This document shows positions 53,472-61,892 of a stretch of 64,000 nucleotides of DNA, one piece after another. This DNA is from Gemmatimonadota bacterium (GTDB taxonomy: Bacteria; Gemmatimonadota; Gemmatimonadetes; Gemmatimonadales; Gemmatimonadaceae). The stretch covers positions 62,001-126,000 of the forward strand of contig JAQBPX010000002.1 in NCBI GenBank assembly GCA_028287305.1, written 5' to 3'. The first letter of the stretch is position 1, and every line of letters starts with the position of its first letter. Position numbers and translations under genes: made by a program. Below the pieces are notes generated by a model that worked only from the letters and a program-made list of their open reading frames with translations, was not told the origin of the DNA and searched no databases.

Positions 53472-54370
53472 CCGTGGTCGCGATCTCGGGGGCGAGCGGG
53501 TTCATCGGCGGTGCGCTGGTGCGCGACCTCACGGCCGCGGGACATGACGTCAGGCGCTTCGCGCGGCACGGTCCCGTGCGGTTGCCGGGCGACATTGCCT
53601 GGGATCCCGAGGCGGGCACCCTCGACTCCGCCGCTCTCGCAGACGCCGACGTCATCGTGCACCTGGCCGGCGCCCCCGTTGCGCAGCGGTGGAGCGCGGC
53701 CGTGAAGCGCGACATCCGCGACAGTCGCGTGCACGGCACGCAACTCATCGCGCAGTCGCTCGGCGCACTCGCGCGCACGCACCCGAAGCCACGCGTGCTG
53801 CTCAGTGGATCCGCGGTGGGCATCTATGGCGATCGCGGCGACGAATGGCTGGACGAGCAGTCACCCGTGGGCTCCGACTTCCTGGCGCAGGTGGGCGCCG
53901 AGTGGGAGGGCGCCGCACAGCCGGCCAGCGACGCAGGCGTGCGCGTGGCATTCCTGCGCACCGGGTTCGTGCTGCATGAGTCCGGGGGCGCGCTCGAGCG
54001 CATGCTGCCGCCATTCCGGCTCGGCGCCGGTGGGCGGCTGGGCAGCGGCGCGCAGTTCGTCAGCTGGATCTCGCTGCACGACGTGCTGCGCGCCATCAGG
54101 CACCTCATGGATCACCCGGTGCGCGGGCCGGTGAACATCGTGGGCCCCGCACCGGTGACGAACGAGGAATTCACGAGTGCGCTCGGGCACGCGCTCAACC
54201 GACCGGCGGTGATCCCGGTGCCCGAGTTCGCACTCGCGCTCGCATTCGGCGAGATGGCGCGCAACGTGTTGCTCGCGAGCCAGCGCGTGCGCGCCACCGT
54301 GCTGCACTCCACCGGCTTCCGCTTCGACGACGACACGCTCGAGGGCGCGCTGCAGCGCGCCCTCCGCTGA
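53468..54370 (+). CDS. TIGR01777-family NAD(P)-dependent epimerase-like protein
   Basis: 300 aa SDR-extended protein. Rossmann motif SGASGFIGGALVRDL, then HLAGAPVAQRW, SGSAVGIYGDRGDE and SWISLHDVLRAI are all typical of the YfcH/TIGR01777 family, including the GxYG active-site Tyr. The physiological substrate is not known. Start ATG at 53468, overlapping the stop of the preceding gene. Confidence 0.9.
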   Translation: MTVVAISGASGFIGGALVRDLTAAGHDVRRFARHGPVRLPGDIAWDPEAGTLDSAALADADVIVHLAGAPVAQRWSAAVKRDIRDSRVHGTQLIAQSLGALARTHPKPRVLLSGSAVGIYGDRGDEWLDEQSPVGSDFLAQVGAEWEGAAQPASDAGVRVAFLRTGFVLHESGGALERMLPPFRLGAGGRLGSGAQFVSWISLHDVLRAIRHLMDHPVRGPVNIVGPAPVTNEEFTSALGHALNRPAVIPVPEFALALAFGEMARNVLLASQRVRATVLHSTGFRFDDDTLEGALQRALR

Positions 54371-54372
54371 CA

Positions 54373-56190
54373 TCAGGCGAGCGTCGGGTGTCGCAGGTGA
54401 AAGTCGGTCACCGACTGGTAGGCGTGCGCGAGCGCGAGCGCCTTCTCGTCGTCGTAGAGTGCGCCGAGCACGGTGAGCGACACCGGCACCTGCGGTCGCG
54501 GTGAGGGTGCCGGCGTCGCCGGCGGCGTCCATGGTTCGCCGGCCACCGCGCTCGCCGCCACGCCGGGTCCCAGCACGCTCGCCTCGCGGAAGCCGTGCGG
54601 CAGGATCACCGCGGGATGTCCCGTCATGTTCGTCGCGCTGAGCTGGCCGGCGGCGTTCGTGGGCGTGACGATGACGTCCACGTCGCGGAAGAGCTCACGC
54701 CACTTCTCGAGCGCGAGCGTGCGCACGCGGTTCGCATTGATGTAGTCCACCGCGGGGATGAATCGCGACGCGCGAAACGTCGTCGGCCAGTCGCCCGCGC
54801 CGTGCTGCACCATCTCGTCGATGCGGCCATTGCGTGTCACTTCGTCGAACGCGGCGCCCGCCTCGGCCTGCAGGATCACGCCGAGCGCCTGCGCGTTGAT
54901 GTCGGGCAGCTCTACCGGAATCAGCGTCACGCCGAGCTTGTTGCGCAGCACGTCGAGCGCGGCGTCGTCGTACGCCTTGAGTCCGTGCACGATGCGATCG
55001 GCATTCTTCGGGTCGCGCTCCGGCAGGTCGAACGCGCTCCTGATGTAACCGACGCGCAGCGCCTTCACCGATTTCGACGCATCCCACGGGAAGGCGACGT
55101 CCTTCACCGTGCGGTCGAGTCCATCGGGTCCCTGGATGGCGGAGAAGACGAGCGCGCAGTCCTCGGCGCTGCGGCAGATCGGGCCGATCTTGTCCATGCT
55201 CCACGAGAGCGCCATGGCGCCGGTGCGCGGGACGCGGCCGAAGGTGGGGCGGAGTCCGGTGGTGCCGCAGCGAGTGGAGGGCGACGAGATGGAACCAAGC
55301 GTCTCGGTGCCGATGGCGAAGCCCACGAGGCCTGCGGCGGTGGCGGAGGCGGGGCCCGCGGACGAGCCGCTGGATCCCTGCTCGGGCCACCACGGATTGC
55401 GCGTCACTGCACCGAACCAGACGTCGCCCTGCGCGAGCTCGCCGAGCGAGAGCTTGGCGACGAGGATCGCTCCGGCATCGTCGAGGCGGCTGACGACGGT
55501 CGCGTCGCGGTCGATCACCTGGGCCTTGTACGGGCCCGCACCCCACGTGGTGGGATAGCCCTTCGCCGAGAGAAGGTCCTTCGCTCCCCACGGGATGCCA
55601 TGCAGCGGACCGCGGTGCTTGCCGCGTGCAGTCTCGGCGTCCAGTGCCCGGGCCTGCGTTCGCGCGCGCTCCTCGGTGAGCGTGATGACACAGTGGAGCA
55701 CGGGGTCGAATCGCTTCAGTCGCCCGAGGTACATGTCAGTGAGGGCGAGGGCGGTCACCTTGCGGCGCTTCACCAGGTCGGAGAGGATGGTGATGGGCGC
55801 GAAGGCGAGCTCCTCGAGCGAGGGTGGAGTCGCCATGAGCGGCACGCGGCTCGGCTTCATGATGCCGCGGGGCTTCACCGGCAACGCCATGCCCGGGGGC
55901 AGCGGGTCGAAGCTGAAGGCTGGCGCGACGGCGTTGTCGAGCGGAACCTTGTGCAGCGCGTCGATGGTGGCGCGGTAGCCCTTCACGTTGCGGAGCACCT
56001 GCTCGCGTTGCGCATCGGTGAGGGTCACGCCCGCGATCTCCTCGGCGGCGGCGAGGGAGGCTGGGGTGATCTCGAGGCCGGACTGGAGGCGGGACCAGAC
56101 GACCCCGGGGAGCAGGGAGCTTCCGAGGCCGAGTGCGGCGAAGTGTACCAGAAACACTCGGCGGTCGCTATTTCCGGCGCGCTGCGTCAT
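54373..56190 (-). CDS. Exported amidase-signature hydrolase
   Basis: 605 aa. A Tat-like signal (SDRRVFLVHFAALGLG) precedes about 110 residues of unassigned helical sequence, then the amidase-signature domain. Catalytic triad: Lys204 in GAKDLL, cis-Ser in the GSSGSSAG loop (273-280) and nucleophile Ser300 in GTETLGSIS. The absence of GatB-like neighbours and the export signal argue against a GatA role. It probably hydrolyses amides or peptides outside the cytoplasm. TAGGGT lies 5 nt before the ATG. Confidence 0.9.
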   Translation of the reverse strand: MTQRAGNSDRRVFLVHFAALGLGSSLLPGVVWSRLQSGLEITPASLAAAEEIAGVTLTDAQREQVLRNVKGYRATIDALHKVPLDNAVAPAFSFDPLPPGMALPVKPRGIMKPSRVPLMATPPSLEELAFAPITILSDLVKRRKVTALALTDMYLGRLKRFDPVLHCVITLTEERARTQARALDAETARGKHRGPLHGIPWGAKDLLSAKGYPTTWGAGPYKAQVIDRDATVVSRLDDAGAILVAKLSLGELAQGDVWFGAVTRNPWWPEQGSSGSSAGPASATAAGLVGFAIGTETLGSISSPSTRCGTTGLRPTFGRVPRTGAMALSWSMDKIGPICRSAEDCALVFSAIQGPDGLDRTVKDVAFPWDASKSVKALRVGYIRSAFDLPERDPKNADRIVHGLKAYDDAALDVLRNKLGVTLIPVELPDINAQALGVILQAEAGAAFDEVTRNGRIDEMVQHGAGDWPTTFRASRFIPAVDYINANRVRTLALEKWRELFRDVDVIVTPTNAAGQLSATNMTGHPAVILPHGFREASVLGPGVAASAVAGEPWTPPATPAPSPRPQVPVSLTVLGALYDDEKALALAHAYQSVTDFHLRHPTLA

Positions 56191-56195
56191 TGATT

Positions 56196-56201
56196 ACCCT
56201 A
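56196..56201 (-). promoter_or_regulatory. TANNNT -10 element, near-leaderless amidase
   Basis: TAGGGT on the minus strand ends 5 nt before the ATG at 56190. Confidence 0.35.
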
Positions 56202-56290
56202 TGATGGTGCCATGATGGCGTCAAATCCAGAAGGCGCGGTGTCGGTATGAAACATCCTCCGATCATCCCGCGTGGTGTGTTCTACAAGAT

Positions 56291-56557
56291 ATGACTGAAA
56301 TCATCACTGAGGGTGTGCTGTTCGTCGTGCTGCTCGCGACGGTGGCCACCCTTTTCTACTACGCAGTCCTCTACGGCACGTCAGCTGGAATGCGGGTCCG
56401 CCAGACGCGGAACCGAAAGAGGCTCGATCGCGCGGCCGAGCTGGCGTGCCCCATTCATGGGCCGCAGCGATCAGACAACCTGGTTCGCCTCACCAGCGGG
56501 GACAGCATCTGCCCCGAATGCTACAAGGAGACAGTACATGGGTACCTCGATCGGTGA
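56291..56557 (+). CDS. Small single-helix membrane protein with zinc-ribbon-like tail
   Basis: 88 aa. One transmembrane helix (GVLFVVLLATVATLFYYAVLYG), a basic stretch (RVRQTRNRKRLDR), then CPIHG and, 22 residues later, CPEC: three Cys and a His that could bind zinc. It overlaps the prohibitin-like gene by 20 nt, so the two are translationally linked. It may be a membrane adaptor for the prohibitin complex. No family is recognised. Confidence 0.7.
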   Translation: MTEIITEGVLFVVLLATVATLFYYAVLYGTSAGMRVRQTRNRKRLDRAAELACPIHGPQRSDNLVRLTSGDSICPECYKETVHGYLDR

Positions 56558-57467
56558 CCGCTTCAGCATGGGCACGAACTCCCAGGACGGGGGCGAGTTC
56601 CGCACGAAGCTGCGCCGCATCATCATCGGCGCCGCGGCCCTCTTCGCGCTGGTGTTCCTGCTCCCGAGCACCTTCACGTACATCAACCCGGGCTACGCAG
56701 GCATCGTGATTCATCGCGCTGGTGGTGGGGTGGACCCGATCCCCCTGGGCCCGGGGATCCACGGGCGCATTCCGTTCGCCACCGGGATCGAGGAGTATCC
56801 GGTCTTTCTCAAGACACTCGTGCTCACGCGCGCCACCTCCGAGGGTTCGGCGCTCAACGACGAGATCAACGTGAACAGCGTGGAGGGACAGCCCCTGTCC
56901 ACCGACGTGTCGCTCTCGTTCCAGCTCGACCCGGCGCAGACGCCGAAGCTGTACCAGACCTTTCGCACCGACATCGATGCCATCATGCACGGCTTCGTGA
57001 AGCAGACCATTCGCCAGGCCATGCAGGAGGTGGTGGGGCAGGAACCAGTGGCGGACATCATCGGTCCCAAGAAGGCCGAGGCCACCCGTCGCGTGCAGGA
57101 CCTGATCAGCAAGCGACTCGCTCCGTTCGGCTTCCAGGTGATGCAGTTCACCATCAATGAGCTGCGTGCGCCCTCGACCGTGATGGAGGCGATCAACACC
57201 AAGAACGTGATGCAGCAGCAGGCGCTCACGGCGCAGAACGAGTTGCAGAAGAACACCTTCCAGTCGCAGGGCGACTCGATCAAGGCGGGTGGTCGCGCAA
57301 AGGCGATCCTGGCCGAGGCCGAGGCGCAGAGCGAGGCCAACCGCAAGCTTTCGGCGAGCATCACCCCCACGCTCGTGCAGTACGAGATGGCGAAGCGCTG
57401 GAATGGACAGATGCCGCAGGTGACGGGTGGAGGGATGCCGTTGCTGCAGCTCGGCAAGGCGCCGTAA
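56538..57467 (+). CDS. Prohibitin/SPFH-family membrane scaffold protein
   Basis: 309 aa; ATG at 56538 with AAGGAG 7 nt upstream. N-terminal transmembrane helix (RIIIGAAALFALVFLLPS), then the SPFH band-7 domain (about 50-210: VNSVEGQPLSTDVSLSFQLD, RQAMQEVVGQEPVADI, FGFQVMQFTINELRAPSTV) and a coiled coil (ALTAQNELQKNTFQSQGDSI, AILAEAEAQSEANRK). Prohibitin-like proteins form ring-shaped membrane scaffolds that modulate proteases such as FtsH. The neighbour upstream is a small zinc-ribbon membrane protein. Confidence 0.9.
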   Translation: MGTSIGDRFSMGTNSQDGGEFRTKLRRIIIGAAALFALVFLLPSTFTYINPGYAGIVIHRAGGGVDPIPLGPGIHGRIPFATGIEEYPVFLKTLVLTRATSEGSALNDEINVNSVEGQPLSTDVSLSFQLDPAQTPKLYQTFRTDIDAIMHGFVKQTIRQAMQEVVGQEPVADIIGPKKAEATRRVQDLISKRLAPFGFQVMQFTINELRAPSTVMEAINTKNVMQQQALTAQNELQKNTFQSQGDSIKAGGRAKAILAEAEAQSEANRKLSASITPTLVQYEMAKRWNGQMPQVTGGGMPLLQLGKAP

Positions 57468-57500
57468 CTGCGGGCTTTGGGCTTTGGGCTTTGGCAGGAG

Positions 57501-57530
57501 CGGGCGGTCATCCTCGGGGGTGACCGCCCG
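57501..57530 (+). terminator. Terminator hairpin of the prohibitin operon, abutting a promoter
   Basis: A perfect 10-bp stem (57501-57510 with 57521-57530, CGGGCGGTCA type) with a 10-nt loop is followed by TTCCTTATATTT. The -10 element of the next gene (57536-57541) lies in this T-rich tail. A triple GGGCTTT repeat occurs just upstream (57472-57492). Confidence 0.7.
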
Positions 57531-57535
57531 TTCCT

Positions 57536-57541
57536 TATATT
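57536..57541 (+). promoter_or_regulatory. TANNNT -10 element, leaderless start at 57549
   Basis: TATATT followed by exactly 7 nt and ATG. Confidence 0.5.
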
Positions 57542-57548
57542 TCCTGCC

Positions 57549-58061
57549 ATGCCGATTACGTCATTTGCAGCACTTCCCGATAACGCTCGCGTCTGGATTT
57601 TTGCCAGTGACCGGCCGCTGCTGGCCGCTGACGCCCACGCGTTGCTCGGCGAGGCGGACCAGTTCCTCGGCGCATGGAAGGCGCACGGTGCGCCCCTCGC
57701 CTGCGCGCGCGAGTGGCGCGACGACCGCTTCCTGGTGATCGGCGTCGATCCCACGGTCGAGCAGGCATCCGGATGCTCGATCGACGGACTCTTCCGCGCG
57801 CTGCAGAAAGTCGAGCGCACCCTCGACACGCGACTCCTCGCCGGTGGTCGCGTGTTCTACCGCGACGCTGCCGGTGACGTGCAGCGCGCCGGCCGCGACG
57901 AGCTGGCCGCGCTCGCGTCATCGGGGACGCTCACTCCCGACACGCCGGTGCTCGACCCGTCCATCACGAGCGCCGCCGACTACCGCGCGCGCTTCGAGCG
58001 TCCGCTCACCGAAAGCTGGGCCGCGCAACTCCTGCCGCAGCTCGCGACCCGCACCTCGTAA
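57549..58061 (+). CDS. Small soluble protein of the so-called ABC transporter ATPase family
   Basis: 170 aa, start ATG at 57549. The pattern VWIFASDRPLL, FLGAWKAHGAPLACAREWRDDRFLVIGVD and QASGCSIDGLFRALQKVE matches a small conserved family common in Bacteroidota and usually mis-annotated as an ABC transporter ATPase. There is no Walker motif. Function is unknown. Leaderless transcription is likely. It is followed 7 nt later by the nitroreductase gene. Confidence 0.7.
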   Translation: MPITSFAALPDNARVWIFASDRPLLAADAHALLGEADQFLGAWKAHGAPLACAREWRDDRFLVIGVDPTVEQASGCSIDGLFRALQKVERTLDTRLLAGGRVFYRDAAGDVQRAGRDELAALASSGTLTPDTPVLDPSITSAADYRARFERPLTESWAAQLLPQLATRTS

Positions 58062-58068
58062 TCCTCGC

Positions 58069-58629
58069 ATGCACATTTCCGACGCCATTCGCGACCGCCG
58101 GTCCACGCGCCGCTTCACCAGCCGCGAGGTGACCCGCGATGAGATCGAGACGCTGCTTTCCGCCGCGGTGCTCGCGCCCAACCACAAGCTCACGCAGCCG
58201 TGGCGCTTCCACGTGCTTGGCCCCGAGGCGCGCTACGCCTACGGACTGGCGCTCGGCAATCGCAAGGCGAAGAAGATCGAGGATCCGGCGGCGGCGAACA
58301 CGATGCGCGAGAACGTGGCGAAGGAGCATCGCGCGCTGCCGGTGATGATCGCCGTCGCCGTGGCGGACACGCAGGACGCCGAGGCGCGCGAGGAGGATTA
58401 CGCGGCCGCGATGATGGCGATCCAGAACCTGTCGCTCACCGCGGTGTCGCTCGGCCTGGGCACGCACATCAAGACGGGCGCGATCATGAACGACCCCGCC
58501 GCGCGCGCCGCGGCCGGCGTGGGCGACGGATATCGCATCGTGGCGGTGGTGAATGTCGGCGAGGCGTCCGAGGCGGCGCCCGCGAAGGTTCGGCAGCCGG
58601 CGAGTGCGCTCACTACGTGGATGCCGTAG
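58069..58629 (+). CDS. Nitroreductase-family FMN oxidoreductase
   Basis: 186 aa, small single-domain nitroreductase. FMN-binding motif IRDRRSTRRFTSREV at the N-terminus, APNHKLTQPWRFHVL, and NLSLTAVSLGLGTHIKTG are typical of the YdjA-like subgroup. It reduces nitro or quinone substrates with NAD(P)H. Likely co-transcribed with the small protein upstream and terminated by the hairpin at 58710-58734. Confidence 0.92.
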   Translation: MHISDAIRDRRSTRRFTSREVTRDEIETLLSAAVLAPNHKLTQPWRFHVLGPEARYAYGLALGNRKAKKIEDPAAANTMRENVAKEHRALPVMIAVAVADTQDAEAREEDYAAAMMAIQNLSLTAVSLGLGTHIKTGAIMNDPAARAAAGVGDGYRIVAVVNVGEASEAAPAKVRQPASALTTWMP

Positions 58630-58643
58630 GGCGAACTGCTTGA

Positions 58644-58799
58644 GACACGGATTTCACTGGTCGCGCCTTGGGCGCGACACACTGATCCAACCATCCAAAA
58701 AAAAGAACAATCATCCCGGCCCGGCCGGGGTGATTTTTCTTCAGCGGCCACTACCGCAGTACCAGTGTGCCGCCGCAGGCGGCCAGTGAAATCCGTGTC
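58644..58799. repeat. REPIN-like element with perfect 17-bp ends
   Basis: Ends 58644-58660 and 58783-58799 (GACACGGATTTCACTGG type) are perfect inverted repeats. Just inside each is a small hairpin of different sequence (58661-58677, stem 7 bp; 58769-58783, stem 6 bp), and beyond it the similarity resumes (CACACTG). A bidirectional terminator sits in the middle. Overall layout equals the element at 2368-2472. Confidence 0.65.
58710..58734. terminator. Bidirectional rho-independent terminator
   Basis: A 10-bp stem (58710-58719 with 58725-58734, one G-U pair) and 5-nt loop. On the plus strand it is followed by TTTTTCTT, on the minus strand by TGTTCTTTTTTTT. It lies between the convergent nitroreductase and DapA-like genes. 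Confidence 0.85.
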
Positions 58800-58820
58800 G
58801 AGAGCAGTTGCAGTTGAGGC

Positions 58821-59852
58821 CTACGCCATCCACCGATCCAGGTTCTCGCGCACGAACTGATCGTCGGCAAGCCCGGGATTCTGCCGGCATACCCGGTCGA
58901 TCTCCTCAGCCTGCCCCGCCGACAGTTCCTCGTGCTCGTCCAGGCACCAGCGACCCGCGAGCAGTCCCTGCCGGCGCAGGATCTCGTGGATCCCGGGAAT
59001 GCAGCCGGCGAAGCCATTCGCGGCGTCGAAGATCGCTGCGTTCGCATCGGTGAGTGCGGCGCCGGTCGCGAGCAGCTTCGTGTCGATCGCGCCGGACTCG
59101 CGCGCCGCGCGCGCCTCGGCATGCAGGCGCACCGCCGAGTGCGTCCACACCGCCCACTGGCCGAGCAGGCCGCCCACGATCGAGCGTGAGCCGCGCGAGG
59201 TCGCGATCGGCGTCACGAGGTCGCTCACGATCGCGTCGTCGTTGCCGGTGTAGAGCGCCACGTCGTCGCGGCCCGCGTCGGCCACCCCGCGCACCACGTC
59301 GAGTGTCTGGTATCGGTTGAACGGCGCGATCTTGATCGCCCACAACCTCGGCACCCGTTCCGCAAGCGCGCGCCAGAACGCGTACGAGAGCGGCCGCCCT
59401 CCCACCGCGGGTTGCAGGTAGAAGCCGAAGAGCGGGAGCACCTCGCTCACCGCCGCGCAGTGTTCCACCAGCTCGCCGTCGCTCGCGTCGCGCATGGCTG
59501 CGAGCGAGAGCAGCGCCACGTCATAGCCGAGTCGCTCCGCCACAACGGCCTCGCGCACGGCCTGCGCCGTCTCGCCGATCACGCCGGCCACCCGCACGAA
59601 CGGCGTGTCGCCGGCGCGGCGCCATTCGTCGATCGCGCTCGCAGCCAGCGCCAGCACCGGTTCGTACAACCCAAGCTCGCGAATCGCGAACTGCGTGGTG
59701 TGCACGCCTGCTGCGATTCCGCCCGCACCGGCATCCATGTAGTAGCGCAGAAGCGCGCGCTGTCGCCGTTCGTCGAGCGTGCGTTCGCTCGTGAGCGCGA
59801 GCGGCATCGCCGGAATTGCCTGCCCCGCCGCGAGGTGCGCCCGCACGCTCAT
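58821..59852 (-). CDS. Dihydrodipicolinate synthase-family (DapA-like) lyase/aldolase
   Basis: 343 aa TIM-barrel protein. The start at 59852 overlaps the stop of the preceding epimerase gene. DapA/NAL superfamily pattern: MPLALTSERTLDERRQRALLRYYMDAGAGGIAAG near the N-terminus, and LWAIKIAPFNRYQT carrying the probable Schiff-base Lys. It probably cleaves or forms a pyruvate- or aldehyde-derived C-C bond. It is longer than DapA (about 290 aa) and lacks the lysine-biosynthesis neighbours, so a catabolic sugar-acid role is more likely. Confidence 0.75.
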   Translation of the reverse strand: MSVRAHLAAGQAIPAMPLALTSERTLDERRQRALLRYYMDAGAGGIAAGVHTTQFAIRELGLYEPVLALAASAIDEWRRAGDTPFVRVAGVIGETAQAVREAVVAERLGYDVALLSLAAMRDASDGELVEHCAAVSEVLPLFGFYLQPAVGGRPLSYAFWRALAERVPRLWAIKIAPFNRYQTLDVVRGVADAGRDDVALYTGNDDAIVSDLVTPIATSRGSRSIVGGLLGQWAVWTHSAVRLHAEARAARESGAIDTKLLATGAALTDANAAIFDAANGFAGCIPGIHEILRRQGLLAGRWCLDEHEELSAGQAEEIDRVCRQNPGLADDQFVRENLDRWMA

Positions 59853-60907
59853 CAGAAGCTGCCGTCCCTCGCCTGGAAGTGCGTCGGCTTGCCGAGCAGC
59901 GGCCGGCCGGCCGAGACCCACGACGCGGTCCAGCGCGCGAGCGCGTCGATGTCCACCTCAGGGGCCGGGAGCAGCTCGCGCATGCGGCTCGCGTCGCTCA
60001 GCAGTGCGTCCGGCGCCTCGCTGCCGCTGAACTCCGGCGCGCGCCCCAGCGCAGTGCCGACCATGATCGCAAGATCGCGCACCGAGTGCTTCGCTCCGGT
60101 GACGTTCACCACGAGCGGCGGCGAGCTGGCGTAGGGCAGCAGCTCGAGCGCGACACGGTTCGCATCGCCCTGCCAGATACAGTTGACGTACCCCATGGTG
60201 AGGTCGATCGGCTGCGCGTTGAGGATGCGCGTCGCAAGGTCGGTGAGCACGCCGTAGCGCAGGTCGACGGCGTAGTTCAGCCGCACGATGACGACGGCGG
60301 TGCCGTTCGCCGATGCGTAGTGCTCGAACACGCGCTCGCGAGCGAGGCAGCTCGCAGCGTATTCGCCGATGGGCGCCGGCATGTCGCCCTCGCGCGAGCC
60401 TTCACCGTCGCGCGACGTGAGCGAGTAGACGTTGCCCGTGGAGAAGGCGACGACCCGCGCGTGCGGAAAGCGCTCGGCGCAGATCGCGGGCACGATCGCG
60501 TTCATGGCCCACGTGCTGGCCGGCGCGTCGCGCGTGCCGAACTTCTGCCCCGCCATGAAGATCACGTTGGGCGCGTCCGGCAGCTGCGCGACCGCCGCGC
60601 GATCCAGCAGGTCGCAGGAGATGGTCTCCACGCCGTTCACCTGCAGCGCCCGCTCCGCATCGGCGTTGTGGAAGCGGCTCACCGCGATCACCCGGCGCGC
60701 GGTCGAGCCGTGGTCGGCGCGGGTTGCGGCTTCACGCGCCATGCGCGCGAGCGTGGGCCCCATCTTGCCGCCGGCGCCGAGCACGAGGATGTCGCCCGGG
60801 CATTCGTGCAGCGCGCGGATGGTCTGCTCGCGAGGCTCGCTGAGCAATGCCTCGAGCTCCTCGACCGAATGCGGTCCCTCGCCGCTGGCGCCTGCCGCGT
60901 CGCTCAT
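59852..60907 (-). CDS. NAD-dependent epimerase/dehydratase
   Basis: 351 aa SDR-extended protein; start at 60907, overlapping the preceding gene by 4 nt (ATGA). Motifs: ILVLGAGGKMGPTLARMA (Rossmann, variant GxGGxMG), VIFMAGQKFGT, FSTGNVYSLTS and EYAASCLARERVFEHYA. The catalytic Tyr region is GEYAASC rather than YxxxK, so the usual YxxxK Lys is replaced; the reaction may be atypical. It forms an operon with the DapA-like enzyme and a DUF6526-like protein. Confidence 0.75.
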   Translation of the reverse strand: MSDAAGASGEGPHSVEELEALLSEPREQTIRALHECPGDILVLGAGGKMGPTLARMAREAATRADHGSTARRVIAVSRFHNADAERALQVNGVETISCDLLDRAAVAQLPDAPNVIFMAGQKFGTRDAPASTWAMNAIVPAICAERFPHARVVAFSTGNVYSLTSRDGEGSREGDMPAPIGEYAASCLARERVFEHYASANGTAVVIVRLNYAVDLRYGVLTDLATRILNAQPIDLTMGYVNCIWQGDANRVALELLPYASSPPLVVNVTGAKHSVRDLAIMVGTALGRAPEFSGSEAPDALLSDASRMRELLPAPEVDIDALARWTASWVSAGRPLLGKPTHFQARDGSF

Positions 60908-61341
60908 GCGCGCACGTAGTCGGGGCGCCAGTCGCGAATCTCGCGCTTGATGTCGTCGGGCTTCGAGAGCTGGCCGGCCAGGCAACGCTCGACGAGCGCC
61001 GGGAGCTCGGCGTCGCCGGCAAAGCGAAGCGCGATCAGCTGGCCAAGTCGCAGGTCGCTGATGCGAGCGCGTTGCTCCGGGGGAAGCATGGCGAGGAGGC
61101 GGAGGCGCATCTCGAGCCCGATCAGGCGGTTCTGCACGATGAGCACCATGCTGCGCGCCACGAGCAACCCGGCAACGAGTCCCGCGGCGAAGAGCACGCG
61201 CCAGGCGGAGAGCCAGGTGGGGTAGCGCAGCGTGTGCGCGATCTCGAAGCCCACGTTGGCGACGAGGATCGGCATCGCCACGTAATGGTAGAGCGGCTGG
61301 AAGCGCCGGTGATTCGCGTAATCCTGGACCTTGTCGGCCAT
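60904..61341 (-). CDS. DUF6526-like membrane protein
   Basis: 145 aa. Two transmembrane helices (YHYVAMPILVANVGFEIAHT and VLFAAGLVAGLLVARSMVLIV) and a soluble helical tail with RLIGLEMRLRLLAMLPPEQRARI and RFAGDAELPALVERCLAG. The NHRRFQPLYHYV start and the tail match a small membrane family seen in Acidobacteriota and Gemmatimonadota. Function unknown. First gene of the epimerase operon. Confidence 0.7.
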   Translation of the reverse strand: MADKVQDYANHRRFQPLYHYVAMPILVANVGFEIAHTLRYPTWLSAWRVLFAAGLVAGLLVARSMVLIVQNRLIGLEMRLRLLAMLPPEQRARISDLRLGQLIALRFAGDAELPALVERCLAGQLSKPDDIKREIRDWRPDYVRA

Positions 61342-61374
61342 GTGATGCGTGGTTGAGGTCCGGTGGTTCCGAGG

Positions 61375-61821
61375 TCAGCTCGCCGCGGCGAGGGCTGCGT
61401 GGCGCTTGATGCGGCCGAGCATGGCGGTGAGCCCGGCCTCGCGGCCGGCGAGCCCGATGCCGTCCATCATCTGCCGGACGAAATCGGGGGGAATGTCGAG
61501 GATGGCCTGGGGCGTCTCGCCATTCACGGCCTGGAAGAGGATCGCGAGGAAGGCGGCGACGGTGGGCGACTGCCGCACGTTGACGTCGGCGTAATAGTAC
61601 ATCCGTCCGTCGCGGAACTCGGGAAAGAGGTCCACCCGGGTCTGGCACTCGTGGACCATGAAGTCGTTACGGTCGAGCTCGCGGAAGCGCTCGGGAAGTG
61701 GCTCGAGCTTCTTGGAGTACGAGACCAATGCCTGCATCTTTTCCTCGCGCCCGAGCGAACGAAAGCGCGTGAGCACGCGTTCGACCGTGGCAGGGAGGGG
61801 CGGGGTGGCGTCGTCTGGCAT
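61375..61821 (-). CDS. sufE: SufE-family sulphur acceptor
   Basis: 148 aa; start at 61821 (the frame stays open upstream). SufE fold with acceptor Cys59 in HECQTRVDLF (equivalent of E. coli GCQSQVW), EEKMQALVSYSKKLEPLP and QSPTVAAFLAILFQAVNG. It stimulates the cysteine desulfurase SufS in Fe-S cluster assembly. No other suf gene is nearby. It is divergent from an OsmC gene. Confidence 0.92.
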   Translation of the reverse strand: MPDDATPPLPATVERVLTRFRSLGREEKMQALVSYSKKLEPLPERFRELDRNDFMVHECQTRVDLFPEFRDGRMYYYADVNVRQSPTVAAFLAILFQAVNGETPQAILDIPPDFVRQMMDGIGLAGREAGLTAMLGRIKRHAALAAAS

Positions 61822-61892
61822 GCGTGAAGGAAAAGCGACGACGCGCGCGTCCGTCAAGCGCGAGACAATCACACGAGCGAGGAGTCAGGACA

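Noticed and set aside
57472-57492. Three tandem GGGCTTT units
   Set aside because: Too short for a CRISPR or functional array; probably a slippage product beside the terminator.
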